Shown in pieces: positions 34,615 through 44,853 of a stretch of DNA of 64,000 nt; position 1 is the stretch's first letter; each line of letters opens with the position of its first letter. The position numbers and the translations under genes are program-made. The notes under the pieces are model-generated. The model was given only the letters and a program-made list of their open reading frames with translations. It was not told where the DNA came from and ran no database searches. The DNA comes from Chitinimonas viridis (lineage in GTDB: Bacteria > Pseudomonadota > Gammaproteobacteria > Burkholderiales > Chitinimonadaceae), in the NCBI RefSeq assembly GCF_030409555.1, contig NZ_JAUFPU010000002.1, forward strand, positions 216,479 to 280,478, written 5' to 3'.

Positions 34615-36003
34615 ATGTTCACACCCGACATCTATCGCGCCCGTCGCGCGGCACTGGCCCAACAGGTCGGTTCTGGTCTTATCCTGCTGATAGGCAATGC
34701 CGACAGCCCCATGAACTACACCGACAACATCTACCACTTTCGCCAGGATTCCAGCTTCCTGTATTTCTTCGGGCTGGACCTGCCGGGGCTGGCTGCCGTG
34801 ATAGACGTGGAGGCCGACAGCGCCACCCTGTTTGGCGACGATGGCGGCCTGGACAGCATAGTCTGGACCGGCCCGCTGCCCAGCTTGGCCGAGCAGGCCC
34901 AGGCGGTGGCGGTCAGCCAGACGCTGGCGCTGTCCAAGCTCGACGGCGTAGTGAGCCGCGCCCGCGATGGTGGCCGCAAGGTGCACTATCTGCCGCCTTA
35001 CCGCGCCGAGCACCGCGTCTGGCTGGCGGAACTGCTGCAGCTCTATGTCGCAGCAGTGGACGATGCGGCTTCCGAATCGCTGACCCGTGCGGTCATCGCG
35101 CTGCGCTCGGTCAAGTCGGCCGAGGAAATCGCCGAGATGGAGAACGCCCTGGAAGTCGCCTACCGCATGCATATGCTGGCTATGCGCTCATCCCGCCCCG
35201 GAGTAAAGGAGCAAGAGGTGGTCGGCTTGATGACCGGCCTGGCGCAGAGCCAGGGCCGTGCGCTAGCCTACCCCGTCATTTTCAGCCGTGACGGCCATAT
35301 CCTGCACAACCACGGCCATGGCTACACCCTCAAGGCCGGTGACCTGGTGGTCAACGATGCCGGCGCCGAGAGCCCGCTGCACTACGCCAGCGACATCACC
35401 CGCACCATTCCGGTGGCAGGCCGTTTCAACGACCGGCAGAAGCTGGTCTACCAGGCAGTGCTGGATGCACAGCTGGCGGCCATTAATGCCATGAAACCCG
35501 GCGTACCCTACCGCGAGGTACACGATCTGGCCGCCCGGGTGTTGGTCAGCGGCCTGGCCCCCACCGGGCTGTTCAAGGGCGATGCGGCCGAGGTAGTTGC
35601 CAGCGGTGCTTACGCCCTGGTGTTCCCGCACGGGCTGGGCCACCACATCGGCCTGGATGTACACGATATGGAAGCGCTCAACGAGAACTGGGTGGGCTAC
35701 GGCGAAGGGGTGGAGCGCGCCAGCGAGTTCGGCCGCAAATCGCTGCGCTTGGGCCGTCCCTTGCGTGAAGGCTGGGTCGTGACCGTGGAGCCAGGCGCTT
35801 ACTTCATTCCCGCGCTGATCGAGCGCTGGGCAGCCGAGCAGCGCCATGCCGGTTTGATAGACTACGATGTGGCGCGCCAGTACGCCGACTTCGGTGGCAT
35901 ACGCATCGAGGATGACGTGCTGATCACAGCCGATGGTGCCCGCGTGCTGGGCAAACCCATACCCAAGACCATTGCCGAGATTGAAGCGCTGGCGAGTGCC
36001 TAA
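34615..36003 (+). CDS. pepP: Xaa-Pro aminopeptidase (M24B)
   Basis: A 462-residue aminopeptidase P. The N-terminal creatinase-like domain precedes the pita-bread domain, with the dinuclear-metal ligands in VNDAGAE...SDITRT (two Asp), GLGHHIGLDVHD (His), VEPGAYF (Glu) and IRIEDDVLI (Glu). It removes N-terminal residues before proline in the cytoplasm. Length and motifs are standard. The start ATG at 34615 follows a GAGGTAG ribosome site. Confidence 0.95.
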   Translation: MFTPDIYRARRAALAQQVGSGLILLIGNADSPMNYTDNIYHFRQDSSFLYFFGLDLPGLAAVIDVEADSATLFGDDGGLDSIVWTGPLPSLAEQAQAVAVSQTLALSKLDGVVSRARDGGRKVHYLPPYRAEHRVWLAELLQLYVAAVDDAASESLTRAVIALRSVKSAEEIAEMENALEVAYRMHMLAMRSSRPGVKEQEVVGLMTGLAQSQGRALAYPVIFSRDGHILHNHGHGYTLKAGDLVVNDAGAESPLHYASDITRTIPVAGRFNDRQKLVYQAVLDAQLAAINAMKPGVPYREVHDLAARVLVSGLAPTGLFKGDAAEVVASGAYALVFPHGLGHHIGLDVHDMEALNENWVGYGEGVERASEFGRKSLRLGRPLREGWVVTVEPGAYFIPALIERWAAEQRHAGLIDYDVARQYADFGGIRIEDDVLITADGARVLGKPIPKTIAEIEALASA

Positions 36004-36063
36004 CTTGAATCAGACCAACCAGCATCTGCCTTAATTACGGCGGACAAGTGGCCTAACCATCCC

Positions 36064-36531
36064 TTGTCCACCGTATCTATCGGAACATGCAAAGTGCCTG
36101 ACATCAACCACCTAGCGTACCTTTGGGAATCCGGAGACTGGGCATTGGCGCAAGGCATACATAGCGAAGCACATGTCATTGTCAGCTTTGCTGAAACCGG
36201 CGTATCAGTCAAAGAGTTGGTCGCTTTACGTGGCTTACTTCCTCAAGTCAGCACCATGGCCCCCGCAGCCGTCAGAGCCTTGGCACAAGAGGAAAGGGAA
36301 CTCGATCTCGGCCGCTACGGCAATCTTGAGGCCCAGCGCCTTCATGACAAAGCGAAAAAACTGGGTTTGAACGCACATCTCAAGGATGCCTCGTATGTCG
36401 TCTACCAACCTATCCATCGCATCAATGGTGTCTCGCATCAGCCCTCTGACGATGATGCCGTGAATCAAGCCGTCATTACTGAAATGCTGCGCCGCAACCT
36501 CCCCATCCACAGTAGGTATGAAATGGACTAA
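36064..36531 (+). CDS. Hypothetical protein
   Basis: A 155-residue soluble protein without a recognised family. It is rich in charged helices in the middle (ALAQEERELDLGRYGNLEAQRLHDKAKKLGLN) and has no membrane segment. The only start that keeps the full frame is TTG at 36064; a GTG ten codons later (36094) is an alternative. The gene is AT-richer than pepP, and a dispersed repeat begins at its stop codon, which suggests an insertion-prone, recently acquired segment. Confidence 0.5.
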   Translation: MSTVSIGTCKVPDINHLAYLWESGDWALAQGIHSEAHVIVSFAETGVSVKELVALRGLLPQVSTMAPAAVRALAQEERELDLGRYGNLEAQRLHDKAKKLGLNAHLKDASYVVYQPIHRINGVSHQPSDDDAVNQAVITEMLRRNLPIHSRYEMD

Positions 36532-36655
36532 GAGCGGCTAACAAAACCCAGCGTAGCGGTTCTGGCTAGGCGTGCGAGCGATGGCGCGCGCAGCAGACAG
36601 TAAGTGGGTACGGCAAGCTCGCACAACAACGCCACAGGGGTTTGTTAGCGGCTCT
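36532..36655. repeat. Dispersed repeat, copy A, with inverted ends
   Basis: This roughly 120-bp element begins with AGAGCGGCTAACAAAACCC and ends with the near inverse complement GGGGTTTGTTAGCGGCTCT, so the whole can fold into one long hairpin. The internal part (from GCGTAGCGGTTCTGG through GCAGCAGACAGTA to ACGGCAAGCTC) recurs at 40646-40763 with scattered mismatches. It looks like a small non-coding mobile or REP/MITE-like unit. Confidence 0.7.
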
Positions 36656-36874
36656 AAGCGCTACGCTTGAGTCAAGCGCCTCTTCCGGTTTATCCTGCGC
36701 ACTGGTCGGCAGTTCACCCAGGCGTCGCCGGTTCATGCGAACCACGCTAAACCTGCCAGGCAAAACCACTCCATGCGCCTCTCGGCGCAGCTTGGCTCGA
36801 AACCCGAGTGCCAGGCCACAACGGCGACCATGGCATGCAGCTTGGACTGCAGGCACGACGACAAGGAATCGACC

Positions 36875-37462
36875 ATGTCTCGTCCCGTTTTTCCGTTTCA
36901 CGCTGACGATATCTCCTCCCTGGCACGCTCGCTGGTCAAGCAATGGGCAGATGTCAGCACACCCCCCGGCCATCTGCAGATGCTTAATATGCTGGCGCGC
37001 GCTGCCGGCTATCAGAACTTCCAGCATTTCCGCGAAAGTGCCGAGGCGGTAGTCTCCCCGCCGGACGCCGCCGCGCCGGACGCCTCTGCTCCTCCCCTCA
37101 CCGGCCCCAGGTTGGTAGCGGGCAAGATGGTGGCGCCGGCCAATACCCAGCGGCTATTGCGCCATTTCGATGAGCAAGGGCGCCTGCTGCGCTGGCCGGG
37201 CAAGTTCTCGGAACAATTGCCCGTACTCTGGACTGTTTGGGCCCGCCTGCCGGCCCGACAGGATATGACTGAGCGCGAAGTGAATGACTATATCAGACAG
37301 GGCGAGGCGTTTGGTGACCATGTGCTGCTGCGGCGCGAACTGGTGAACTACCGCCTGCTGGAGCGCACGCCCGATGGCGCCCGATACCGCCGGCTGGAAC
37401 AGGCACCGCCGGCCGATGTACGCGAGCTGATGCAGCTCTGCCGCCAGCGAGCCGCTGCATGA
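36875..37462 (+). CDS. DUF2087 domain protein
   Basis: A 195-residue protein. Its C-terminal half matches DUF2087: RLLRHFDEQGRLLRWPGKFSEQLPVLWTVWARLP followed by TEREVNDYI, GDHVLLRRELVNYRLLERTPDGARYRR. DUF2087 resembles a winged helix and often occurs in small transcription regulators or fused to metalloregulator domains. The N-terminal 80 residues (LVKQWADVSTPPGHLQMLNMLARAAGYQNFQHF) look like a second helical module. I chose the ATG at 36875; the frame opens at 36773 through repeat-like sequence. It overlaps the following GNAT gene by 4 bp. Confidence 0.8.
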   Translation: MSRPVFPFHADDISSLARSLVKQWADVSTPPGHLQMLNMLARAAGYQNFQHFRESAEAVVSPPDAAAPDASAPPLTGPRLVAGKMVAPANTQRLLRHFDEQGRLLRWPGKFSEQLPVLWTVWARLPARQDMTEREVNDYIRQGEAFGDHVLLRRELVNYRLLERTPDGARYRRLEQAPPADVRELMQLCRQRAAA

Positions 37463-38370
37463 GCCCGCTGGTACTCTGCAGCCCCAGACCCCACCACCCT
37501 ACCGTGCCCACCATCACCCTGACCCCACTGCAAGCAGCCGCGTTGCCGGCATTGCAGCAACTGCGCGATGACTTGCTGGCACCCCATGCCCAACCAGGCT
37601 TGGCTGAGGAGCTGACCGACGTGGCACGCGGCCATGGCCAGCATGCCTGCCTGGCTTGGTGCCGTGGCCAGGCGGTGGGTTGTGCTGGCTGGGTGCTGCA
37701 GGGGGTGGAGCAGGATGGTTGCGGCTATGGTGCGCCGCTACTGGCGGCAGACCAGGAGGTAGCCAGCTTGCTGATTGCCCGGGTCATCGCGGTGGCGAGC
37801 GAGGCTGGCGCCAAACGCCTGCGCATCGGTAGCTTTGCCGCCGAATCGGCCAAGCAGGCCGCGCTGCTGGCTGCCGGCTTCGTGCCGGTGTTCGAGTTTG
37901 TCCACTGGGCGCTCCCCCTGCCTATAGCCGGCACCAACGCGCTACCAGCAGGGCTGCGTAGCCTGCCTTACGCCGAGATCGACTGGCTTGCCCTGCGTGC
38001 ATGCTATGCCCAGTGCTTCCAGCAGGTACCCAACGCCCCCGTGCCAGACGTGGACGCCATGCAGGAGGAGTGGTCGGCTGCCGATTGGACAGTCAGCCGC
38101 GTGCTGGTCGATGAGCAGGGCCACTACCAGGCGTTCTTGCTGGTCAGCGGCGAAGAGGTCGATGCTGTCGGGGTCATGCCGGCACTGCAAGGCCGAGGCT
38201 TGGCTGCGGCGCTGTATGCCCAGGCAGGCGAGGCGCTGCTGCGACGGGGAGTCAGCCATCTGCATGCCATGGTGGCCAGCAGCAACGGCGCCTCCATGGC
38301 ACTGCATGAGCGGCTGGGCGGGTATGAGCACCTGCCCAGGCGCACGGTGTATCAGCTATCCCTCTGCTAG
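37459..38370 (+). CDS. Double-GNAT-fold acetyltransferase
   Basis: A 303-residue protein that reads as two GNAT domains in tandem. The first (about 20-145) is degenerate (LLIARVIAVASEAGAKRLRIGSF, SAKQAALLAAGF); the second (about 165-303) keeps the acetyl-CoA loop VGVMPALQGRGLAAALYAQA and the closing ASNGASMALHERLGGYEHLPRRTVYQL. Such tandem forms usually catalyse with one site only. It is coupled to the DUF2087 gene by an ATGA overlap, suggesting a regulator-enzyme pair. Substrate unknown. Confidence 0.82.
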   Translation: MSPLVLCSPRPHHPTVPTITLTPLQAAALPALQQLRDDLLAPHAQPGLAEELTDVARGHGQHACLAWCRGQAVGCAGWVLQGVEQDGCGYGAPLLAADQEVASLLIARVIAVASEAGAKRLRIGSFAAESAKQAALLAAGFVPVFEFVHWALPLPIAGTNALPAGLRSLPYAEIDWLALRACYAQCFQQVPNAPVPDVDAMQEEWSAADWTVSRVLVDEQGHYQAFLLVSGEEVDAVGVMPALQGRGLAAALYAQAGEALLRRGVSHLHAMVASSNGASMALHERLGGYEHLPRRTVYQLSLC

Positions 38371-38400
38371 TACCAGGCCAGCCGCCACGGCGGCTGGCAT

Positions 38401-39444
38401 TCAAGGCGCTTTGGGTGGTGCGGGCGGAGCCGGCACCTTGGGTTGCTTGGCCATGACATCACGCACCTTGTAGTCGGCCGGCGGCTTGAACAGGTCGCTG
38501 GCGGGTTCGCTGCGCTTGAGCTTGGTCAGCTTGTAGCTGGTTTCGCCACTGCGGGGGTCACGGGTCTGGGTTGCCAGCACCACCTTCAGCTCAGGTGCGT
38601 ACCAGCGCTCCGTCACGATCTGGATAGGTTTTTCATTGCCGATCCGGCCAGCCGGTATGGTACGGACTAGCTGGCTGCCCTCCACCTTCACCCCCTCCAT
38701 CTCCTTGCTACCCAGGGATTTGCGGGCTGCGCCGGATTCAGGTTCGCTGCCCTGCTCCAGGCGCGTCTCCTTGCCATCCTGACCTCGTAACACCACCACA
38801 TTGCGCTCTACCCTCACCTCCCGGCCTGCCTGGCCAGTGCCCTCCATCCCAGCCTCATGGTGGCGCACTTCGACACGCGCATTGGGCATCACGGGGAAAG
38901 GCAGCTTGGTGGCCGCCTTGCGCGCTGGGCTCAGCAGCCAGTGCGCGCCACCAACGGGGTCGAATATGAAAGCGCTGCGGACCGTGCCATCGTCGTTCAG
39001 CGTATCTTGCCGGCTGCGCCCCTCGCCATCGCGATACAGGCGGGTTACCGACCGCTTAACGATGCGATTGCCATCCAGCAGGGTCTGTACTTTTTCGCTG
39101 ATGGCCTCGGCGCTGTAGGGCGCGCCCTTGACGTTGGCGGCGGAGCCGAACTCGCTACCGGCAAAGGCCAGCGTGTTGCCATCGGCAAGCGGCATACCGG
39201 GCATGTGCAGGTTGATCATCTCCGGCGTGGGCGGCAACGGAGGGAGCGGCGGCAAAGGTGGCGCGCCTACGCCATCCCCACCTACCCGGGTAATGATGAT
39301 GCGTTTCTCCACCGTGCTCTTGCCGCCGTCTGTGGGTGCTGGATCGCCGGCCAGCACGATGCGTTCTTCCACCACCTCGTCGGCCAGGGCCAGGGGGGCC
39401 AGCAGGCAGAGCAGCAGCCCCAGCGGCAGATGTTGGGTTGTCAT
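38401..39444 (-). CDS. Exported Pro-rich protein of an ECF sigma operon
   Basis: A 347-residue protein with a signal peptide (LPLGLLLCLLAPLALA, cleavage near residue 21) and a short Pro-rich run (PPLPPLPPLPPTP) near residue 65. The rest is beta-rich and charged (VTRLYRDGEGRSRQDTL, DPVGGAHWLLSPARKAATKL), and ends in Pro/Ala/Lys repeats. The gene lies 10 bp downstream of a putative anti-sigma gene and is probably its periplasmic partner or the regulon's output. No family name is supported. Confidence 0.65.
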   Translation of the reverse strand: MTTQHLPLGLLLCLLAPLALADEVVEERIVLAGDPAPTDGGKSTVEKRIIITRVGGDGVGAPPLPPLPPLPPTPEMINLHMPGMPLADGNTLAFAGSEFGSAANVKGAPYSAEAISEKVQTLLDGNRIVKRSVTRLYRDGEGRSRQDTLNDDGTVRSAFIFDPVGGAHWLLSPARKAATKLPFPVMPNARVEVRHHEAGMEGTGQAGREVRVERNVVVLRGQDGKETRLEQGSEPESGAARKSLGSKEMEGVKVEGSQLVRTIPAGRIGNEKPIQIVTERWYAPELKVVLATQTRDPRSGETSYKLTKLKRSEPASDLFKPPADYKVRDVMAKQPKVPAPPAPPKAP

Positions 39445-39454
39445 GGCATTCCTT

Positions 39455-39985
39455 TCAGATCAGTTGGTATTTACCGCGTACAAAGCGCAAGGCCAGCGGT
39501 GCGCCATCGTCGCCGACCAGCAGGTCGGCCTCGATGGCCTCGTCGGCCAATTCCGGGTTGACTGGCAAGCCATAGGCCGCCAGCGAGGCCCGGGGCATGG
39601 ACACTCTCACCATGCGGGCATGCTGGGCTGCCTCGATACGGGCAGGGTCGCCCAGGGGGAAAAAAGCCGTGGTCAGCTCTGTGCTGGCTGTGGGCACCAA
39701 GGTACCGGCAGGGGCAGCCTGCAAGGCCTGTGTCTCGTTCCACAGCATGGGGCGCAGCCACATCAAGGCTGCCAGGGCGGCCACACAGCCCCCGCCCAGC
39801 GACAGATATAGCCCCTTATCCTGCCGTAGCCACTGCATGAGCCGCTGCCACCGGCTGACGGGGGCATGCTGCTGGCGGAAGGCAGCCAGCAGACCTGCCT
39901 CCAGGCCGGCAGGCGGCACTGCCGTGGCCAGCGCCTGGCGCAGCGGCGCATAGGCTGCATGCAGGGTTTTCTCATCGGGTGTCAT
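39455..39985 (-). CDS. Putative membrane anti-sigma factor
   Basis: A 176-residue protein with one membrane segment (YLSLGGGCVAALAALMWL, about residues 62-80), a short cytoplasmic N-terminus and a periplasmic C-terminus. It overlaps the ECF sigma gene by 4 bp, the usual place for an anti-sigma factor. The zinc-binding HxxxCxxC motif of ZAS-type anti-sigmas is absent, so it would belong to a different class. The call rests on position and topology. Confidence 0.65.
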   Translation of the reverse strand: MTPDEKTLHAAYAPLRQALATAVPPAGLEAGLLAAFRQQHAPVSRWQRLMQWLRQDKGLYLSLGGGCVAALAALMWLRPMLWNETQALQAAPAGTLVPTASTELTTAFFPLGDPARIEAAQHARMVRVSMPRASLAAYGLPVNPELADEAIEADLLVGDDGAPLALRFVRGKYQLI

Positions 39986-40560
39986 AAGGTGGTCTCCAGG
40001 CGCAAGGGCGCGTGTTCGGCCAGCAGTTCAGCCAGCCGGGCGCGGGCGCGGTTGAGTCGCGAACGCACGGTGCCGATAGGGCAGCCGATCACGTTGGCAG
40101 CATCGAGATAGGGCAGTTCCTGCAGATCGCACAGCACCAGGGCTTCGCGGTAGGCAAACGGCAGGGCCAAAATGGCTTGGTGCAGGCTGTTGAGTGTCTC
40201 GCCCGCCAGCAGGGTCGCCAGCGGGGTGGGGTCGTGGCTGCCGTCAGGCGCCGAGTCATCCTCGTCCGGCGCCGCGACGGCCAGGTCATCGCGCCCCCGT
40301 CGCACCAGATTGCGCACCACGCCGAGCAAGAAGGCAGACAGCGCACCACGCGCCGGATCAAACCGGGCGGGCTCGCGTATCAGCAGCAGGAAGGTTTCCT
40401 GGGTGGCATCGGCAGCCAGGCCACTAGCGCCGCACAGCATCAGCGCAAAGCGGTAGACCACATCCTTGTGGCGACGATAGACCTGGGTAAAGGCCGCCTC
40501 GTCGCCCGCCATCAGGCGGTTGTGCAGCTCGGCATCGGTAGGCTGGGCTAGGACGGACAC
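39982..40560 (-). CDS. ECF RNA polymerase sigma factor
   Basis: A 192-residue sigma-70-family protein of ECF size. Region 2 is seen in LMAGDEAAFTQVYRRHKDVVYRFALMLCG and the following FLLLIREPARFD stretch; region 4 in ALPFAYREALVLCDLQELPYLDAANVIGCPIGTVRSRLNRARARL. It starts with GTG at 40558-40560. The anti-sigma-like gene and an exported protein follow. It would redirect RNA polymerase in response to an envelope signal. A short hairpin (GGGTGCC/GGCACCC, about 40577-40596) lies in its presumed leader. Confidence 0.9.
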   Translation of the reverse strand: MSVLAQPTDAELHNRLMAGDEAAFTQVYRRHKDVVYRFALMLCGASGLAADATQETFLLLIREPARFDPARGALSAFLLGVVRNLVRRGRDDLAVAAPDEDDSAPDGSHDPTPLATLLAGETLNSLHQAILALPFAYREALVLCDLQELPYLDAANVIGCPIGTVRSRLNRARARLAELLAEHAPLRLETTL

Positions 40561-40645
40561 ATTGGGCTCGGGTTATGGGTGCCCGACACGGCACCCTCTA
40601 CCCGTATTCAGCGCTGGCGGCAAAAAAGTTCCAGCTTGGTGCCGC

Positions 40646-40763
40646 CAAAATTTCCAGCGTAGCGGTTCTGGCCAAGCGTGCGGGCGATGGCGCGTGCAGC
40701 AGACAGTACATGGCTACGGCAAGCTCCCACAAGCACGCCAGATAGGTTGGTTAGCGGCGCTTA
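40646..40763. repeat. Dispersed repeat, copy B
   Basis: A second copy of the element at 36532-36655. The shared core runs from CCAGCGTAGCGGTTCTGG through GCGATGGCGCG and GCAGCAGACAGTA to TACGGCAAGCTC and GGTTAGCGGC, with point differences throughout. Its right edge reaches the stop codon of the TPR-receiver gene (40761), and the left inverted arm is more decayed than in copy A. Confidence 0.68.
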
Positions 40764-42419
40764 GTCGCTACCGTCCGCCGACGGCGGTGGTGCGGCGGCT
40801 GTTTCCGCGGCGTCATCGGCTACCTTCACGCTGCCCATCTGTGCCCGTAGCCGCAAGGTCAGTTGGTCGTCGGCTGGCACCATGAAGGCCAGGCAGGTCT
40901 CGGCCTGCTGCCTGAAGGCCGGCTCCTTGTAGCTCAGGTAGTTCTTTGCGGCGGCATTGGCCGCTGCCGCCAGCAGCCGGTTGTTGCGGGTACGCTGGCC
41001 CTCTTGGATCAACAGCTCGGCCGCCGCGCGCGTATCATTCTCCACCATCATCTTGGCCGCCTGATTGGTGGTCTGGGCTATCACCTCGCCCGCCCTTGTG
41101 ATCACTTCCACCAGCTTGGGGTGCTTGACCAGGGGCTGCACCAGCAGCTGGTCGGCATGGCGGCCGCTGTCAAACCGCAAGGCGATGGGCTCTATCCAGG
41201 CTATCAGCGTGCTGGCGATATCCTCGGCATACAGTTGTGCCAATAAGGCCAGGTAATCCAGCGCAAAGGCAAAGTCAAAATCCGGGGCATCCCAGTAGGT
41301 CGCCAGCTTGCGCATGACATCGACGGCCGCCAGCGGCTCGCGCCGGGCAATCGATTCCGCCGCCTGCGCCAGCTCGGCATACCACTCCCCCCGACGGCCC
41401 TCCACCCCCAGCTCCTCGGCCTTGCACTTGGCCAGCAGCTGTTTGACCAGGCTGGCGCCATCGGGCAACCCGCCAGCGTTGAACTGCAGCAAGGCCAGGT
41501 GGAAGATGCTGCGGTAGTCCAGGTCTACTGCCTTGCCATTCAAGCGCACCGCACGGCCCAGGTGCTCGGCCGCCTTGGTCGAGTCGCCCAGGCTCCAGGC
41601 TATCTGCCCCGCACGCTGCAGGCGCTTGAGGTTGTTGGGCGTGATCTTGAGCGCCTGCTCGGTGATATCCAGCGCATCATCGTAGCGCTCTTCCGACAGG
41701 TACAGCTCGGCCAACTGGTTGTATACCGGCAGGTAGCGGAAATGCAGGTTGACGATATCGATCATGGCCGCCTCGGCCGTTGCCTTGTCGCCCATGCGCA
41801 AGGCCACCCTAGCCAAGCCGAGCTTGGCCCAGGCCGGATTGCGGGTGGCCAGGATACGCTTGTACATAGTGGCGGCTTCTTCCAGCCGCCCCAGGCGGAA
41901 CAGGATATTGGCGGCCAGCCGGACGATATCGCCCAGGTAAGGCGTTTTCACCGCCATCATCTGCTGTGCGCTCTTGAGCGCCTTGTTGTAATGCTTGTCG
42001 TTCAGCGCCTCATAGATTTCCATCAGCGCCTGGCGGCGATTGAAAGCCTTCTCTATGCGCTCCGACAACTCCCCGGCCTGTACCGGCTTGAGCATGTAGT
42101 CGTCGGGGGTTTCCTCCGCCACATTCACTACCCTGGCGTAGCTGGCTTCGGCGGTGACCATGAAGAACAAAGTCGAGAGCGGCAGTATCTTTTTCTCGCG
42201 CAGCTCTTCCAGCAGATCCTGGCCTGTCTCTTCCGACTCGAAATGGAATTCGCACAGCACCAGATCGTATTTGCCATCCAGCAATCGGCGGCGCGCTTCG
42301 CTGATGGTCGAGGCGGTATCAATGCGGCCCACGTCGCAACCCTGCAAGATGGCGCGCAAGGACAGCCTAACGGTGGATGATGGGTCCGCCACCAGGGCGG
42401 AAAGGGAACGCTGATGCAT
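40761..42419 (-). CDS. Receiver-TPR protein with altered phosphoacceptor
   Basis: A 552-residue protein. An N-terminal response-regulator-like domain (1-130) is followed by TPR repeats (for example RLEEAATMYKRILATRNPAWAKLGLARVALRMGDKATAEA and ERYDDALDITEQALKITPNN) and a helical C-terminus. The receiver keeps VADPSSTVR, the switch-type Ser/Thr region and the Lys in MLKPVQ, but the phospho-Asp strand reads DLVLCEFHF, with Glu where Asp is expected. Such proteins act as protein-interaction scaffolds, often near chemotaxis or flagellar functions. Glu may mimic constant phosphorylation. No DNA-binding domain is present. Confidence 0.85.
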   Translation of the reverse strand: MHQRSLSALVADPSSTVRLSLRAILQGCDVGRIDTASTISEARRRLLDGKYDLVLCEFHFESEETGQDLLEELREKKILPLSTLFFMVTAEASYARVVNVAEETPDDYMLKPVQAGELSERIEKAFNRRQALMEIYEALNDKHYNKALKSAQQMMAVKTPYLGDIVRLAANILFRLGRLEEAATMYKRILATRNPAWAKLGLARVALRMGDKATAEAAMIDIVNLHFRYLPVYNQLAELYLSEERYDDALDITEQALKITPNNLKRLQRAGQIAWSLGDSTKAAEHLGRAVRLNGKAVDLDYRSIFHLALLQFNAGGLPDGASLVKQLLAKCKAEELGVEGRRGEWYAELAQAAESIARREPLAAVDVMRKLATYWDAPDFDFAFALDYLALLAQLYAEDIASTLIAWIEPIALRFDSGRHADQLLVQPLVKHPKLVEVITRAGEVIAQTTNQAAKMMVENDTRAAAELLIQEGQRTRNNRLLAAAANAAAKNYLSYKEPAFRQQAETCLAFMVPADDQLTLRLRAQMGSVKVADDAAETAAAPPPSADGSD

Positions 42420-42490
42420 GGTGTTTGCCTGGCTTCAAAGGGCCGCATCAGGGCCAGTGCGTGCCGGCCCAGGGCACGCAGGCCGGATTA

Positions 42491-42970
42491 TCAGATGACG
42501 GGTTCAGGTGCGACCAGCAAGCCATCCTCGTCGGCATACAACCAGTGGCCAGGGACAAAACTGATACCTGCGAAGTGTAGTACCAAGTCGCGGCTACCCT
42601 CGCCTTTCTTCACGCTCTTGCGCGGGTGGCTAGCCAGCGCAAGGATGCCGACATCGTGGCCATGGAGTTCGGCCGTATCACGTACACAGCCCCATACCAC
42701 AATGCCGGACCAGCCATTCTGCACCGCCAGCTCACCCAGTTGCCCACCTACCAGAGCGCAGCGCAGGCTGCCGCCACCATCCACCACCAGCACCCGGCCA
42801 TGACCCTGGGTTTCCAGTGCAGCACGCACCAGGCTGTTGTCCTCGAATACCTTGAGCGTGGCAATCTGCCCGGCAAACCGTCCGCGCTGGCCAAAATGGC
42901 GGAAGATGGGGTCGGCCACCTGCACCCGTTCGCCCTGATGATCACTGATATCGGTGGTATGGAAGGTCAT
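42491..42970 (-). CDS. rraA: RraA-family regulator/4-hydroxy-4-methyl-2-oxoglutarate aldolase-like
   Basis: A 159-residue protein with the RraA fold signature [39 protein letters not shown]. The Asp after GC-R in this motif binds divalent metal in aldolase members, while RraA of E. coli binds RNase E and limits its activity. The start at 42970 (MTFHTTD) matches RraA length. Small size and proteobacterial context favour the RraA name, but aldolase activity cannot be excluded. Confidence 0.9.
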   Translation of the reverse strand: MTFHTTDISDHQGERVQVADPIFRHFGQRGRFAGQIATLKVFEDNSLVRAALETQGHGRVLVVDGGGSLRCALVGGQLGELAVQNGWSGIVVWGCVRDTAELHGHDVGILALASHPRKSVKKGEGSRDLVLHFAGISFVPGHWLYADEDGLLVAPEPVI

Positions 42971-43014
42971 GCCGCAGGCTCCATGCAAATAGTAAGGGGT
43001 AGCTGGAGCCTAGC

Positions 43015-43043
43015 AAAACGGGGAGCACATGGCTCCCCGTTTT
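43015..43043 (-). terminator. Intrinsic terminator downstream of dapB
   Basis: A 12-bp perfect stem (arms 43015-43026 and 43032-43043, core CGGGGAGC/GCTCCCCG) with a 5-base loop and an A-tract on one side gives a minus-strand hairpin followed by TTTT. It lies 77 bp past the dapB stop and before rraA, so it separates the two. Confidence 0.8.
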
Positions 43044-43119
43044 TTGTCTCTCGTGCTGGGCAGGCGACAGAAGTGTCGATTTCCCGCCATCGCCCCGCAA
43101 TGCTTCAGTCCAACATGTT

Positions 43120-44318
<1,199 letters not shown>

Positions 44319-44412
44319 GGATGGAATACTGGAATCGATAGTAGACGGAGGAGACTGCGTTCAGCCCAAGAAGTGCCGTATCATAGCCTAATCATTCATC
44401 CTGGACGTGATC

Positions 44413-44853
44413 ATGAGCAAAGCAAGTGACCTCAAGGATGCCGGCCTGAAAGCTACCGGCCCGCGTCTGAAAATCCTCAATCTGTTTGAAACCAGCGAGC
44501 AGCGCCATTTGAGCGCCGAAGACGTCTACCGTCTGCTGCTGGATGAACAGGACGACGTAGGCTTGGCCACCGTCTATCGTGTACTGACCCAGTTCGAGCA
44601 GGCAGGCCTGCTGGTACGCCATCACTTCGAGTCCGGCAAGGCCGTGTTCGAACTGAACCAGGGCGGGCACCATGACCATCTGGTCTGCGTCAAATGTGGC
44701 AAGGTCGAGGAGTTCTACGATGCTGAAATCGAAAAGCGCCAGGACGCCATCGCTGAGCAGCATCACTTCCTGATACAGGATCATGCCATGTACCTGTACG
44801 GTGTATGCGCCGAATGCCAGACCCGTCTGGCTGGCAAACTGAAGGCGCGATGA
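44413..44853 (+). CDS. fur: Ferric uptake regulator Fur
   Basis: A 146-residue Fur. The N-terminal winged helix includes [31 protein letters not shown]; the metal sites are [16 protein letters not shown] and GVCAECQ (two CxxC pairs plus His). Fe-bound Fur represses iron-uptake genes at Fur boxes; one candidate box pair is in this window at 47326-47356. I use the ATG at 44413 rather than the GTG at 44407. The stop overlaps the aat start by 4 bp. Confidence 0.97.
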   Translation: MSKASDLKDAGLKATGPRLKILNLFETSEQRHLSAEDVYRLLLDEQDDVGLATVYRVLTQFEQAGLLVRHHFESGKAVFELNQGGHHDHLVCVKCGKVEEFYDAEIEKRQDAIAEQHHFLIQDHAMYLYGVCAECQTRLAGKLKAR

